DNA of 64,000 bases from Clostridium gasigenes (GCF_900104115.1 NZ_FNJM01000001.1:248001-312000), one strand, 5' to 3'; positions 25,510 through 34,774 are shown, counted from the first letter of the stretch. Notes: a model not told the origin generated them from the sequence alone. A program made the numbers and translations.

Positions 25510-26313
25510 GTGGATAAGGTTAGAGAATATTATGATAGTAATGCAGAAATGGAATGGGAAAGGCTTAATAATCCATATAGTATTGTTGAATATAAAAGTA
25601 CATTATTTTTAATAGATAAGTATTTTAGTAATGATGGAAGCGTTATTGATATTGGTTCAGGACCAGGTAGATATTCAATAGAACTTTTAAAAAGAGGATA
25701 TGAAGTAGATCTTTTAGAGATATCGCAAGAAGAGTTAAACATTGCTAAAAATGAAATTGAAAAATTAGGATTAAAGGCAAATAATTATTACTGTAGAAGT
25801 GCAATAGAACTAGAATGTTTTGAAGCTGAATCGTATGATAATATATTAGTAATGGGACCTATGTATCATCTTCATATTAAAGAAGAGAGGCAAAGAGTTT
25901 TAAAAGAAGTATATAGAATTTTAAAGAAAGATGCAGTAGCGATAATATCATATATAAATACCTGGGGAGCGATTAAAGCAGCAGTAACTGAGTTTCCACT
26001 TGAGTTTGATAATAAAAATAAATTTAAAAGATATATGAATGGAGATTTAAGTTTTTCAGAAGAAGAAAGCTTTACAAAAACTTATTTTACAACAGCAGAA
26101 AAAGCTTTACAGGAAGTAGAAGAGGTAGGATTTGAAATAGTATCATATGCTGGTGCAGAAGGATTTCTTAGTGGAATTTCTACAGATATTAAAAAACTTG
26201 CAAATAGTAACAAAGAAATATATGAAAATTTTATCAACGCAGCAGTAGAAACATGTGAACTAAAACAATATAGAGATGCTACGGAACATATTAATATTGT
26301 AGTTAGAAAGTAG
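25510..26313 (+). CDS. SAM-dependent methyltransferase (class I)
   Basis: A class I methyltransferase of 267 residues from GTG 25510. Motif I is VIDIGSGPGRYSIEL, the acidic end of strand 2 is VDLLEIS, and NILVMGPMYHL corresponds to motif IV. GTG 25510 is chosen because AAGGGGG lies eight bases upstream and the protein then begins MDKVREYYDSNAEMEWERL, as in family members. An ATG at 25390 overlaps the regulator stop (ATGA) and would add 40 residues unlike the family; it could still be used. The enzyme may modify the molecule exported by the ABC system or confer self-resistance (inference). The substrate is unknown. Confidence 0.85.
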   Translation: MDKVREYYDSNAEMEWERLNNPYSIVEYKSTLFLIDKYFSNDGSVIDIGSGPGRYSIELLKRGYEVDLLEISQEELNIAKNEIEKLGLKANNYYCRSAIELECFEAESYDNILVMGPMYHLHIKEERQRVLKEVYRILKKDAVAIISYINTWGAIKAAVTEFPLEFDNKNKFKRYMNGDLSFSEEESFTKTYFTTAEKALQEVEEVGFEIVSYAGAEGFLSGISTDIKKLANSNKEIYENFINAAVETCELKQYRDATEHINIVVRK

Positions 26314-26322
26314 AATGAGTTT

Positions 26323-26357
26323 AACTATGTAGAATAAGTAACTACATGGTTTCTTCT
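26323..26357 (+). terminator. Terminator after the methyltransferase gene
   Basis: AACTATGTAG and CTACATGGTT pair (one G-U), loop of nine, then TCTTCT. Confidence 0.6.
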
Positions 26358-26420
26358 ATATGTATTTCTAAATACATTGATTCAAAGAGAGAATTAAATG
26401 TGAAAATAAATGGGGTATTT

Positions 26421-26460
26421 ACAAAAAAATGATTTCATCCTAATATTTAGGATGAAATTA
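26421..26460. terminator. Hairpin between methyltransferase and coiled-coil gene
   Basis: Perfect 11-bp arms ATTTCATCCTA and TAGGATGAAAT with a 5-base loop, preceded by a run of A. Stronger as a minus-strand terminator. Confidence 0.55.
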
Positions 26461-26566
26461 GATAAACTTTTGTATGATTAGTACGAAAGTATTAATAGAG
26501 TATTAGTAAATATGATATGTAATGGGAAATATACTCTTTTGCTAGTATTAAAAGAGGGGGATAAAT

Positions 26567-27358
26567 ATGAATATATCTATTAATAATAGACAAGGTTTTA
26601 ACACTTTAATAAACAATAAAAGTAATGAAAAAGAGGTTATAGATAAATCTATAAAAGTTGAAGATATTAAAGGAAATAAAAATTCTACTTTAAAGAAATT
26701 AGAGGAGTGGAAAGAAGATCTTATTATACAAAAAGGAAAGTTGCAAGAAGAAAAAGAAATGGATGCAGAACTTAAAAAGAATAAAATGAAACAAATTAAT
26801 GAGGAAATAAATCAAGTACAGAAACAAATTCAGGAAATTGAATTGATTGAAAAAGAAAGAGAGATAAGAGAACGTAATGAGAAGCGTGAGGGAAAAAAAC
26901 AAGAGAGCGATATTAATAAAGATGAAGTAAGAGATGGAATAATAATAGCTAGTAGCTTAAATAAGTTAATTGATGCAAATAATAATTTAAAAAACTCAAG
27001 AAATCTTAGGATAACTAAAACGAATATGGAAATGGAGCTAGGATACTTAAAGAAAGGCAATAGCGACAGCAATTTTGTGGCTAAACAAAAAGAAAAGTTA
27101 ACAACTGGAATAGGTAATCTAGAGTTTAAGGCAAAAATGAAAGTAGCTGAATCAATTAGAAATGTAAATAAAAATGAATATAAAGCAGAGAATACTATTA
27201 AAAAAGAAACATTAATAAATGGAGATGATTCAGAATCAAAGAGATCAAATGAAAATAAAGTTAATAATAAAGTTAATAATAATAAAGAGAAAGATCAAAA
27301 TGAAGACGGTATTAAGAAAAATGAGGAAAATGCAGAAATTCTAAATAAACAAGTCTAG
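26567..27358 (+). CDS. Coiled-coil hypothetical protein (FlxA-like in character)
   Basis: A protein of 263 residues, very rich in Lys, Glu and Asn. The N-terminus MNISINNRQGFN is followed by a long coiled coil at about residues 40-110 (KKLEEWKEDLIIQKGKLQEE and repeats of KQIQEIE). The C-terminal third is a low-complexity Asn/Lys/Glu tail with KVNNKVNNNKE. There is no signal peptide or membrane segment. This resembles the small FlxA-like coiled-coil proteins of clostridia, but assignment to that family is uncertain. SD AGAGGGGGA precedes the ATG. It is monocistronic. Confidence 0.7.
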   Translation: MNISINNRQGFNTLINNKSNEKEVIDKSIKVEDIKGNKNSTLKKLEEWKEDLIIQKGKLQEEKEMDAELKKNKMKQINEEINQVQKQIQEIELIEKEREIRERNEKREGKKQESDINKDEVRDGIIIASSLNKLIDANNNLKNSRNLRITKTNMEMELGYLKKGNSDSNFVAKQKEKLTTGIGNLEFKAKMKVAESIRNVNKNEYKAENTIKKETLINGDDSESKRSNENKVNNKVNNNKEKDQNEDGIKKNEENAEILNKQV

Positions 27359-27572
27359 TTTAGAAACTAATATAACTATTAGAGTTACAGCTGTATCCAT
27401 TTAAAGAATAATTCAACATATCTTAATCCATCTGATCCAGATAGTTGCAAAAATAATATTGTTAATAATTTTATTTATTTTACAATGCCTAAAATAATTC
27501 ACTTATCAGCAATAGTAAAGAATTATACTAAATAACAAAGGAAAAAATTATAATTAAAAGGAAGAAAATAAT

Positions 27573-27841
27573 ATGATGAATTTTAATTTTCAAAATTATA
27601 CAAAACTTATATTTGGTAAGGATAAAGAGTTAACAGTTGGTAAAGAGGCTAAGAAGTTTTCTAGTAAAATACTTATTCATTATGGTGGAGGAAATATAAA
27701 GGCTAGTGGATTATATGAAAAAAAGTTGCATCTTTAAAAGATGCTAATGTAGAATTTATAGAGCCATCAAGGGTTAAACATAATCCAAGGTTATCACTTG
27801 TAAAAGAATCAATAGATATGGTTCTATATAGTTTAAGTTAG
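27573..27841 (+). pseudogene. NADH-dependent butanol dehydrogenase remnant
   Basis: ATG 27573 begins NFNFQNYTKLIFGKDKE, then SSKILIHYGGGNIKASGLYE, the N-terminus of iron-containing butanol dehydrogenases (BdhA/BdhB, YqdH family). A frameshift in the A-rich run near 27720 leads to a stop, while the next frame continues SLKDANVEFIEPSRVKHNPR up to TAG 27839-27841. Only about 85 of ~390 residues remain and the catalytic domain is gone. The 27359-27572 stretch before it holds no recognisable feature beyond a weak SD. Confidence 0.75.
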
Positions 27842-27893
27842 ATAAATCTCTGTTAAATATTAGTTAACACTATATTTAACAGAGATTTTCTTA
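27842..27893. terminator. Bidirectional terminator
   Basis: Perfect 17-bp arms AAATCTCTGTTAAATAT and ATATTTAACAGAGATTT with an 11-base loop, followed by TTCTTATT. It lies between the pseudogene and the minus-strand oxidoreductase gene. Confidence 0.75.
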
Positions 27894-28010
27894 TTGATTA
27901 ATGTAATTTAATTCAACATTGATGTTTCAGGAATAATAAAATAAATAACAGACCAAAAATCAAGAATAATGGTGTTATTTCTAAGAAGAAGATCAGATAC
28001 ACAAAGTTTT

Positions 28011-28712
28011 TTACAGACAAGTACCATTGCTACATTTATTATCATCTTCCACATCTACGTTATCTTCTGATGATAGATCCATTTCAGAATAAACTTTTTC
28101 TAAAAAATCTAAGAAAACCGTACTTGGTTGAGCTCCAGATACTACATATTTATTATTGAAAACAAAAAATGGAACTGATGTTACTCCAAGATCTGCAGCT
28201 TTTTCTCGTTCTGCTTTTACATCATCTTTATAGCTATTTCCTTCTAACATAGAAATTACATCAGTTTTGTTAATTCCAACCTCTAAAGAAATATCACCTA
28301 GAACATTTATATCACCAATATCTAATGAATCAACGAAATAAGCTTTTAGCAATCTTTCAACTATTACATCTTCTTTATCTATAGATTTTGCATATTTAGC
28401 AAGTCTATGAGCATCAGCAGTATTATTTGGAATTAGATTTTCGAAGTTGTAATTTAAGCCAACTTCCTTAGCTTGAGTAACTATACCATCATTCATTTCT
28501 TTTGATTTTTCGTAAGTAATGCCATATTTTTTAGCAATGATACTATTAATATCAGCATTTTCTGTTTTTCTTGCATAAGGGTTAAGCTGAAAACTACTAT
28601 ATGAAATTTCTACATCATCTTTCCCTTTAAATTTATCTAAGGCACCTTCAAAATTTCTTTTTCCTATATAACAAAATGGGCATGCATAATCTGACCAAAT
28701 TTCAACTTTCAT
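28011..28712 (-). CDS. DsbA-family oxidoreductase, FrnE-like
   Basis: A cytoplasmic thioredoxin-fold protein of 233 residues with no signal peptide. The redox motif CPFC lies in SDYACPFCYIGKRN near residue 12; the cis-Pro region is GVTSVPFFVFNNKY, followed by VSGAQPS, as in FrnE/2-hydroxychromene-2-carboxylate isomerase-like DsbA proteins. The C-terminal tail is acidic and ends with two extra cysteines (CSNGTCL). Start chosen at 28712, with AAGGAGGG before the ATG; the longer frame upstream has no SD. Divergent from the ArsR-NifX fusion gene, so both may respond to redox or metal stress (inference). Confidence 0.88.
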   Translation of the reverse strand: MKVEIWSDYACPFCYIGKRNFEGALDKFKGKDDVEISYSSFQLNPYARKTENADINSIIAKKYGITYEKSKEMNDGIVTQAKEVGLNYNFENLIPNNTADAHRLAKYAKSIDKEDVIVERLLKAYFVDSLDIGDINVLGDISLEVGINKTDVISMLEGNSYKDDVKAEREKAADLGVTSVPFFVFNNKYVVSGAQPSTVFLDFLEKVYSEMDLSSEDNVDVEDDNKCSNGTCL

Positions 28713-28917
28713 AAATAAACCCTCCTTAATAATTATTATTAAATAACTATATATATCATTGCTTCTATAGATAATAGCATAAATTTTTGGATAGTACAAA
28801 TTTGGTGGAAAAGTACTGAATTAAAGGACGTTATAATTTCTATAGCAAAGCAAGAATTTGCTAATAATATACTCTAGTAGCGTAAAATTATAATTTTTAA
28901 TAAGTTACTAAAAAACA

Positions 28918-28966
28918 TTGAAGTTAGTATATAAAAGTATTATAATTTAATTAAGCAAATGCTTAA
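28918..28966 (+). promoter_or_regulatory. Promoter and ArsR-type operator of the fusion gene
   Basis: The -35 box TTGAAG (28918-28923) and -10 box TATAAT (28941-28946) are 17 bases apart. A palindrome TTAAGCA-AA-TGCTTAA (28951-28966) covers the expected start point, so a bound repressor would block transcription. The adjacent ArsR-type protein is the obvious candidate. Confidence 0.7.
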
Positions 28967-28983
28967 CTAGATGAGGCGATGTT

Positions 28984-29715
28984 ATGGAAGAAGCAATAAA
29001 AATTTTAAAAGCATTAGGTGATGAGACTAGAATTGAAATTTTACGTCTTATATCAGAGAAAACCATGTCTGCCAAGGGAATAGCAAGTCACCTTAAAATA
29101 ACAGAGGCAGCGGTATCACAGCAAATAAAGATTCTTAAAGAATCTGAATTAATTATTGGATATAAAATTGGTTATCATATTATCTATGATCTAAATGAAA
29201 AAAAATTAAAACATTCCATAAAGTTCATAGAAAATATTATAGATAATGATAAAACTAATATAAATGTACCTAGTGCTCTTAGATGTACTAAGAGCTGTAA
29301 GCATTTAAAGTGTGTTAATAATAATAAATTTAAGGAGGAATCTATAATGAAAGTTTGTTTTCCAGTAAAATCTAATGAAGGAATTAAAAGTGTACCATAT
29401 GGTCACTTTGGAACAGCTCCACTATTTGTAGTATGTAATTTAGAAAATGATGAGGTAACTACAGTTGGAAATGGTGACTTAGGACATGAACATGGTAGTT
29501 GTAATCCTATTAAAGCATTATCAGGAGAAGCTGTTGATGCTGTAGTTGTTGGGGGCATTGGAGCTGGAGCAATTAATAAATTAAATTCAATGGGAATTAA
29601 AGTATATAAAGCTAGTGAGGGAAATATAGAAGAAAATTTAGTTTCGTTTAAAAATAATGAACTAAAGGAATTTCCAAGTAATCATTTATGTAGTCATGAT
29701 GGATGTTCTCATTAG
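28984..29715 (+). CDS. ArsR-type HTH fused to NifX/NifB-like (dinitrogenase cofactor) domain
   Basis: A fusion of 243 residues. Residues ~1-85 are an ArsR winged helix (LKALGDETRIEILRLI, then ASHLKITEAAVSQQIKILK). A linker with CTKSCKHLKC follows (about 99-108). Residues ~122-230 form a NifX/NafY/NifB-C domain (MKVCFPVKSNEGIKSVPYGHFGTAP, GHEHGSCNPI, AVVVGGIGAGAI), a family that binds FeMo-co-type or other iron-sulfur clusters. The C-terminus is His/Cys-rich (HLCSHDGCSH). Such a protein could be a repressor sensing a metal or Fe-S ligand through the NifX domain (inference). A strong internal SD and ATG allow separate synthesis of the second domain. An operator-like palindrome lies on its promoter. 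Confidence 0.85.
   Translation: MEEAIKILKALGDETRIEILRLISEKTMSAKGIASHLKITEAAVSQQIKILKESELIIGYKIGYHIIYDLNEKKLKHSIKFIENIIDNDKTNINVPSALRCTKSCKHLKCVNNNKFKEESIMKVCFPVKSNEGIKSVPYGHFGTAPLFVVCNLENDEVTTVGNGDLGHEHGSCNPIKALSGEAVDAVVVGGIGAGAINKLNSMGIKVYKASEGNIEENLVSFKNNELKEFPSNHLCSHDGCSH
29332..29349 (+). promoter_or_regulatory. Internal ribosome binding site and start for the NifX-like domain
   Basis: AAGGAGG at 29332-29338 stands eight bases before an in-frame ATG at 29347. Translation from it gives a 122-residue protein beginning MKVCFPVKSNEG, exactly the normal start of stand-alone NifX-like proteins. The SD is stronger than that of the full-length gene (GATGAGGCGATGTT region). Confidence 0.65.
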
Positions 29716-29759
29716 TAGCAAGATAATCACTATGTGAATATCTTGGTTTCTAGAAAACT

Positions 29760-29795
29760 AACAACCCAGTAATTATAAAATTACTGGGTTGTTTA
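29760..29795 (+). terminator. Terminator after the fusion gene
   Basis: Perfect 12-bp arms AACCCAGTAATT and AATTACTGGGTT, loop ATAA, then GTTTAATTTT. Confidence 0.85.
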
Positions 29796-29851
29796 ATTTT
29801 GGGGTTATATAATTTAAATAGTATTTCATTATTTTTTTTATTCTAATTCTT

Positions 29852-29909
29852 TAAGCATATCCAAATAAATAATAAGAATACTGACTTGTTATTTATTTGG
29901 ATACCCCTT
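29852..29909. repeat. Dispersed palindromic element, copy 1
   Basis: AAGCATATCCAAATAAATAA and the right half CTGACTTGTTATTTATTTGG form an imperfect long hairpin. Belongs to the family with core AATAACAAG / CTTGTTATT. The rest of 29716-30073 holds a terminator and no gene. Confidence 0.65.
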
Positions 29910-30073
29910 AGATATAAACGTCTTCATTTATAATGTTAACCCATTATTTATTTACAGAGTTGTTTTGAATATTAGCTTTTTAGACTATAGAAAAATAGTA
30001 ACTAAATAATGAGAAAATATAAAAAAAGTGGTATAATTAGGTTATTATTATAAGGAATATTGGAGGAAAAATA

Positions 30074-32368
30074 ATGAAGCTGTCAAAAAAAGTAACCTTG
30101 ATTTTTTTAATATCAACTATTTTTAGCTTAGGATTTTATAAAATTATGGCATATATAATGATTGATAAAATGTATAGTGGAGAAAATGAGAGAATAAGTG
30201 GAATTGCAGGTGGAGTAGTAACACGATTTAAGAGTGAAACAAATACCATTAAGGTGAAAGGCTTAGACTATGCAACATTAATAAAAGCTTCAAATAATAT
30301 AAATAAAGACTTTGGAATAAATGATGGAGATTATAGAGTTGGACTGCAAGAAAAAATGGAAGAGGATAATATCGAATATAAAATAATGCTAAAAGAAGAT
30401 CTTTCATTAGATAATATATATTTACATAGTGAAAATGATAAAGATGTGGTAAATAAATTAATTTCGGATGTAAAGGGAAATTATAATGGTGGCATGGAAC
30501 CTTTTAATGATATTATTACAGCAAATGAAAAGTTCTACATTGTAGCGGTTTCACCAATTTTAAAGGATGGTGATAGTGAGGTAGGTAGAGGATATTTTCT
30601 GCTTGCAGAATGTATAGATGAAGGTTTAGCCCAGAAAATTGCAAAAGTATTAAGCAGAAATGTAAGCCTTGTTTATGAGTTAGAAAAACCATCAATTGCA
30701 AAGATGGGAACAACTGATAATAAGGAGACTATTATAAATGAAACTGATAAGGTAGAGGTTTTATCTTATTACAAAATAACATCAGTTACAGGTGAAGAAT
30801 GTTATTTAAAGCTAAAAGAGAGCCTTCTTGTAAGGATAAGTGCTACTAAAACTATAAATAGATTTACAATATTAGTGAGTATTGTATTTTTAATTATAAA
30901 TATATTGATATTTATAGCTATTAAAAATGTGGTTGTTAAAAGAATAGTATTTATTAATGATGAAATAAAAAAGGTTGCAAGAAATAAACAAAAAAATATA
31001 ATAACTAATAAATTAAGAGGAAGAGATGAGATTAACGACTTAGCCAAGGATATTAGTGATATGGTTATATTTTTAGATAAGTCAATAGATAAGATGTCTT
31101 ACTTAGCAAATTATGATACTGTTACAAATCTACAAAATAGATATAGCATATGTAATTTTATGAATACCCTTATTAAAGAAAAAAAAGACTATACCATATA
31201 CTATATAGATTTAGATAACTTTAAAAGTATAAATGATAATTTAGGACATACTATTGGGGATAATGTTCTTTGCGGGGTTGCAAAGACTCTTTTGTCACTT
31301 GAAGAGGCTGAAGTAAAGGTTGGAAGGGTTGGTGGAGATGAGTTTATAATTATAAGAGAAGGGACAAGAAGTGATGAGGAAAGAATAGAGTTTGGAAATT
31401 ATTTTCTGAAAGTTTTAAGACAAACATTTAAATATAAAAGTTATACTTATCATTTAAGTGGAAGTATTGGGATAAGCGCTTATCCAAAACATGGGGAAAA
31501 TATTGAAACACTTTTAAAATATGCAGATATTGCTATGTATAGAAGTAAGAAGAGTTTTAATAACAAGGTTCAGATAATTTCAGAGGATATGATAGATGAA
31601 ATTGAGGTTGAGGGAATGTTAAGTGATGCATTAAGTAGAAATGAGTTTATTGTTTATTATCAACCAATTTTAAAGTTAGGTTTAAATAAAATTGTTGGTG
31701 CTGAGGCATTAGTAAGATGGAATAGGTCTGGAGAAATAATACCACCTTCTAAGTTTATAGACATTGCAAAAAGAAGTGGAGAAATAGCTAATATTGATGC
31801 TATAGTTTTAAAAGAAGGGATAAGAGTAGCTAAAGAGTTTAGGGATAAAGGATATAAAGAATTCCAAATTTCTGTTAATATATGTTTTATGTTATTAAAA
31901 AATGATAGCTTTGTTATTGATTTAAAGGAAATGTTAGAGGAAATAGATTTAGAGCCTAATGCTCTTAAAATTGAGATTACAGAGGATGAAATATTAGATG
32001 ATCCAAAGTATATAATAGGTATATTAAATGAAATTAAAAAAATAGGGGTACAAGTTAGTCTAGATGATTTTGGATCAGGTTATTCATCTTTTAATCACAT
32101 AAAAATACTTCCTATTGATACTATAAAAATAGATAAAACTTTATTATTGGAGGTAGATGGGGATGATAAAAGTAAATCTATTATTGAAAGTATAATAAAT
32201 CTTTCCCATTCATTAGGATTAGATGTTATATGCGAAGGTGTAGAGGAAGAAAATCAGTTAAGGCTATTAGAAAGCATAAATTGTGATAAGATACAAGGTT
32301 ATTACATAAGTGCACCTGTTAATGAGGAAAAATTTAAGAAATTATTAGATAATTATTCTTTTATATGA
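30074..32368 (+). CDS. Membrane GGDEF-EAL protein (cyclic-di-GMP turnover)
   Basis: A protein of 764 residues. Membrane segments at about 7-27 and 265-285 enclose an extracytoplasmic sensor of ~235 residues (CHASE4-like in position), followed by a HAMP-like linker. The GGDEF domain (about 345-505) keeps GRVGGDEF, so diguanylate cyclase activity is possible. The EAL domain (about 515-760) keeps GAEALVRW, the catalytic Asn in SVNICF, Glu in KIEITEDE, DDFGSGYSSF, Lys in IKIDKTLL and Glu in CEGVEEE, so phosphodiesterase activity is also possible. Both sites look intact; the balance is presumably set by the sensor. Monocistronic, with TTGGAGGAAAA before the ATG. Confidence 0.93.
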   Translation: MKLSKKVTLIFLISTIFSLGFYKIMAYIMIDKMYSGENERISGIAGGVVTRFKSETNTIKVKGLDYATLIKASNNINKDFGINDGDYRVGLQEKMEEDNIEYKIMLKEDLSLDNIYLHSENDKDVVNKLISDVKGNYNGGMEPFNDIITANEKFYIVAVSPILKDGDSEVGRGYFLLAECIDEGLAQKIAKVLSRNVSLVYELEKPSIAKMGTTDNKETIINETDKVEVLSYYKITSVTGEECYLKLKESLLVRISATKTINRFTILVSIVFLIINILIFIAIKNVVVKRIVFINDEIKKVARNKQKNIITNKLRGRDEINDLAKDISDMVIFLDKSIDKMSYLANYDTVTNLQNRYSICNFMNTLIKEKKDYTIYYIDLDNFKSINDNLGHTIGDNVLCGVAKTLLSLEEAEVKVGRVGGDEFIIIREGTRSDEERIEFGNYFLKVLRQTFKYKSYTYHLSGSIGISAYPKHGENIETLLKYADIAMYRSKKSFNNKVQIISEDMIDEIEVEGMLSDALSRNEFIVYYQPILKLGLNKIVGAEALVRWNRSGEIIPPSKFIDIAKRSGEIANIDAIVLKEGIRVAKEFRDKGYKEFQISVNICFMLLKNDSFVIDLKEMLEEIDLEPNALKIEITEDEILDDPKYIIGILNEIKKIGVQVSLDDFGSGYSSFNHIKILPIDTIKIDKTLLLEVDGDDKSKSIIESIINLSHSLGLDVICEGVEEENQLRLLESINCDKIQGYYISAPVNEEKFKKLLDNYSFI

Positions 32369-32375
32369 TTATATT

Positions 32376-32420
32376 AAAAGTGCCTCTTAGGTCAATTAAG
32401 ATTGACCTAAGAGGCATTTT
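32376..32420. terminator. Strong bidirectional terminator between convergent genes
   Basis: Perfect 16-bp arms TGCCTCTTAGGTCAAT and ATTGACCTAAGAGGCA with loop TAAG, flanked by A- and T-rich runs. It separates the GGDEF-EAL gene (plus) from the kinase gene (minus). Confidence 0.9.
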
Positions 32421-32423
32421 AAA

Positions 32424-34514
32424 TTAATTGAGCTCATATATATCTGAAAATTCAGCAGAAATTTTTGAAGTATTGGGAACGTAGGTATTACAAATTATTT
32501 TATCATAAGGCTCCATAGATTTTACATTTGGTAGTAAAATAATAAATTCACTACCTCGCATTCTAGTACTATTTAGATAAACTCGTCCATTATGTAATTC
32601 AACTATTGATTTAACTAATGATAAACCAATGCCACTACCTTCTTTCTTTCTATTTAATGCATTATCTACTTGAATAAATTTATCAAATATTTGATCTCTC
32701 ATTGAAGGGGGTATTCCAATACCATCATCATTTACTTTTATGCACACATTTGTATCTTTTAATGAGATAATAACATTTATATTGCCACCATTATTTGTGA
32801 ATTTAATTGCATTAGATAATAGGTTTAACATTATTCTTTCTATAGCATAAGGGTCACATTTTATTTCTAATTGTTCTATTTCAGTATCAAATATAATATT
32901 CAATTTTTTTATTTCAATATAAGGTAATGTTGATAATGTAATATCTTCTATTAATTTTACAATATCATAGTTAACAAAAGTAAGATTAAAACTACCAGAA
33001 TCTATTTTAGTAGTATCTATAAGGTTATCTATTAATTTTAAAATTCTTAAACAATTATGAGTTACACTTTTTTCATGTTTTCCATAATAGCCTTTAAATT
33101 TATCATCGTTTGTATCTTTAAACATATTTAAAAGCTGTATAGAGGAATAAATTATATTAATAGGAGTTTTAAGCTCATGGGAAAGATTTGCAAAAAATTG
33201 ATTTTTGGTTTCTTCATTTTCTTTAAAGTCTTCATACTCCTTATAAACTTTAGTATAATTATCTAATAAGTTAACATGTTGAATAGTGCTTCTAATTTTA
33301 TCAACCTTTTCCATGTTAATAAATGCTTCTTTGTAATTATTTAAAGCTGCATAATCTTTAGCGATTTTTTGATGGGCATATATAACATATTTTGACTCAT
33401 ACATAGAGGAAAACTCAAGTGCGAGTTTATGATACTCAAGAGCGTTTAAATAATCTTCAAATTCATAATAAATATCTCCAAATAAACAGTTTATTGTATA
33501 ATCAGCATGACTAAATCTATATGAAGTTTTATAAACTGTATAAATTTCGTTTGATTTAGTAATCCAATTAAGTAATGTGTCAATAGATTGATTATTTAAT
33601 AAAAGACCTAGTCTACATTTTATTATTAGTAACTGAGAGATAAATTGTAATCTATCTAGTTGTGGAAGTAATATTAAATTTTCTTGGATAAAGTCTATGC
33701 CTTTACCAATATAATCAATATTTGATTCAGTAGTAATATATAAATTAAGTAATTCTAAAGTGAATACACATTTCATTGTAATAGGTGGCACAGCTACAGT
33801 ATCAGAAAGCAAATTTTCTAAGATTTTACAACCTTCGTTATTTCTATTTAAATCAATATATCCAGTAGCTATAAAATAATTAATCATAATTTTTAAAGTA
33901 ACTAAATTGTATTTATTAGCTAAAAATAAAGCTTTTTTATATAGTTCAATAGCATAATAATTATCTTTAAGGTAAATAGCGTAAACTGAGCCTAAAATCA
34001 TATAGGTTTGGGCAGAAAACTCATTTTCATAAAGTGTAAGCAAATTTAAAGTTTTTGCTATAAAACCAAAAACTTTACTTGTGCAAATACCTAGCCTTAA
34101 ATTATGCAAAATTGTATAGATATATAGTTTACTTAAATCACAGTAGTTATTGTTAGAGGTGAAAATTTTTTCAGCTTTATTAAAACAATAAACATATTCA
34201 TCTAAGTCGCTTAATATAAAATATAATTTAGATGCATAAAGATAACATTTACCTATGTAAGTCTCATTATTGGTAATAATACTATAGTATAAACACAAGT
34301 TAAAGTGATGCAATGATTTATCATTATTTCGTAAATTATCATCACATAGTGCAATTAGATAATGAATATACATTAACTCTTCTAAGGAAGAGGTATTTTC
34401 TTCATCTATAAGGTTTTCATATTTTGTAACAGTTGTAGTTAAAAAATTCATGTCCAAAGTAAGACTGTAAGAATACTCTAATGAACTAATTAAATTTTTC
34501 AATGTATTTATCAT
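32424..34514 (-). CDS. Soluble histidine kinase with N-terminal TPR-like repeats (orphan)
   Basis: A kinase of 696 residues with no membrane segment. Residues ~1-430 are helical, with repeated Tyr/Leu/Ala patterns typical of TPR (for example YYAIELYKKALFLANKYN and YLNALEYHKLALEFS). The HisKA motif is FFANLSHELKTPINI with His near residue 463; the N box LLSNAIKFTNNGG and G boxes VNDDGIGIP and GSGIGLSLVKSIVELHNG are intact. Start at ATG 34514 with AAAGGTGAT before it; an overlapping GTG at 34523 lies inside that SD. No response regulator is adjacent. TPR kinases of this layout occur as orphan sporulation-type kinases in clostridia, but that role is only a suggestion here. Confidence 0.88.
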   Translation of the reverse strand: MINTLKNLISSLEYSYSLTLDMNFLTTTVTKYENLIDEENTSSLEELMYIHYLIALCDDNLRNNDKSLHHFNLCLYYSIITNNETYIGKCYLYASKLYFILSDLDEYVYCFNKAEKIFTSNNNYCDLSKLYIYTILHNLRLGICTSKVFGFIAKTLNLLTLYENEFSAQTYMILGSVYAIYLKDNYYAIELYKKALFLANKYNLVTLKIMINYFIATGYIDLNRNNEGCKILENLLSDTVAVPPITMKCVFTLELLNLYITTESNIDYIGKGIDFIQENLILLPQLDRLQFISQLLIIKCRLGLLLNNQSIDTLLNWITKSNEIYTVYKTSYRFSHADYTINCLFGDIYYEFEDYLNALEYHKLALEFSSMYESKYVIYAHQKIAKDYAALNNYKEAFINMEKVDKIRSTIQHVNLLDNYTKVYKEYEDFKENEETKNQFFANLSHELKTPINIIYSSIQLLNMFKDTNDDKFKGYYGKHEKSVTHNCLRILKLIDNLIDTTKIDSGSFNLTFVNYDIVKLIEDITLSTLPYIEIKKLNIIFDTEIEQLEIKCDPYAIERIMLNLLSNAIKFTNNGGNINVIISLKDTNVCIKVNDDGIGIPPSMRDQIFDKFIQVDNALNRKKEGSGIGLSLVKSIVELHNGRVYLNSTRMRGSEFIILLPNVKSMEPYDKIICNTYVPNTSKISAEFSDIYELN

Positions 34515-34774
34515 AAATATCACCTTTTATTTTTCATACTTTTTATATAATTGTAACATAAAATGCCAATAAAACACAAATTTTTCTAAAAAAGGATTGA
34601 ATGTTAAATAAGTGTGAATTATCAACACTTTATTGTATGAATTTTACTCGGATAACTTAGACTTATATTCTATAGGCATTATATAGTTTATGGGACTACA
34701 AGTTTTCAATAAATAGGAACATTTGAAACTCCTATGAATATTATAAAACTATATAAATTATTAGGAGATTTTAA

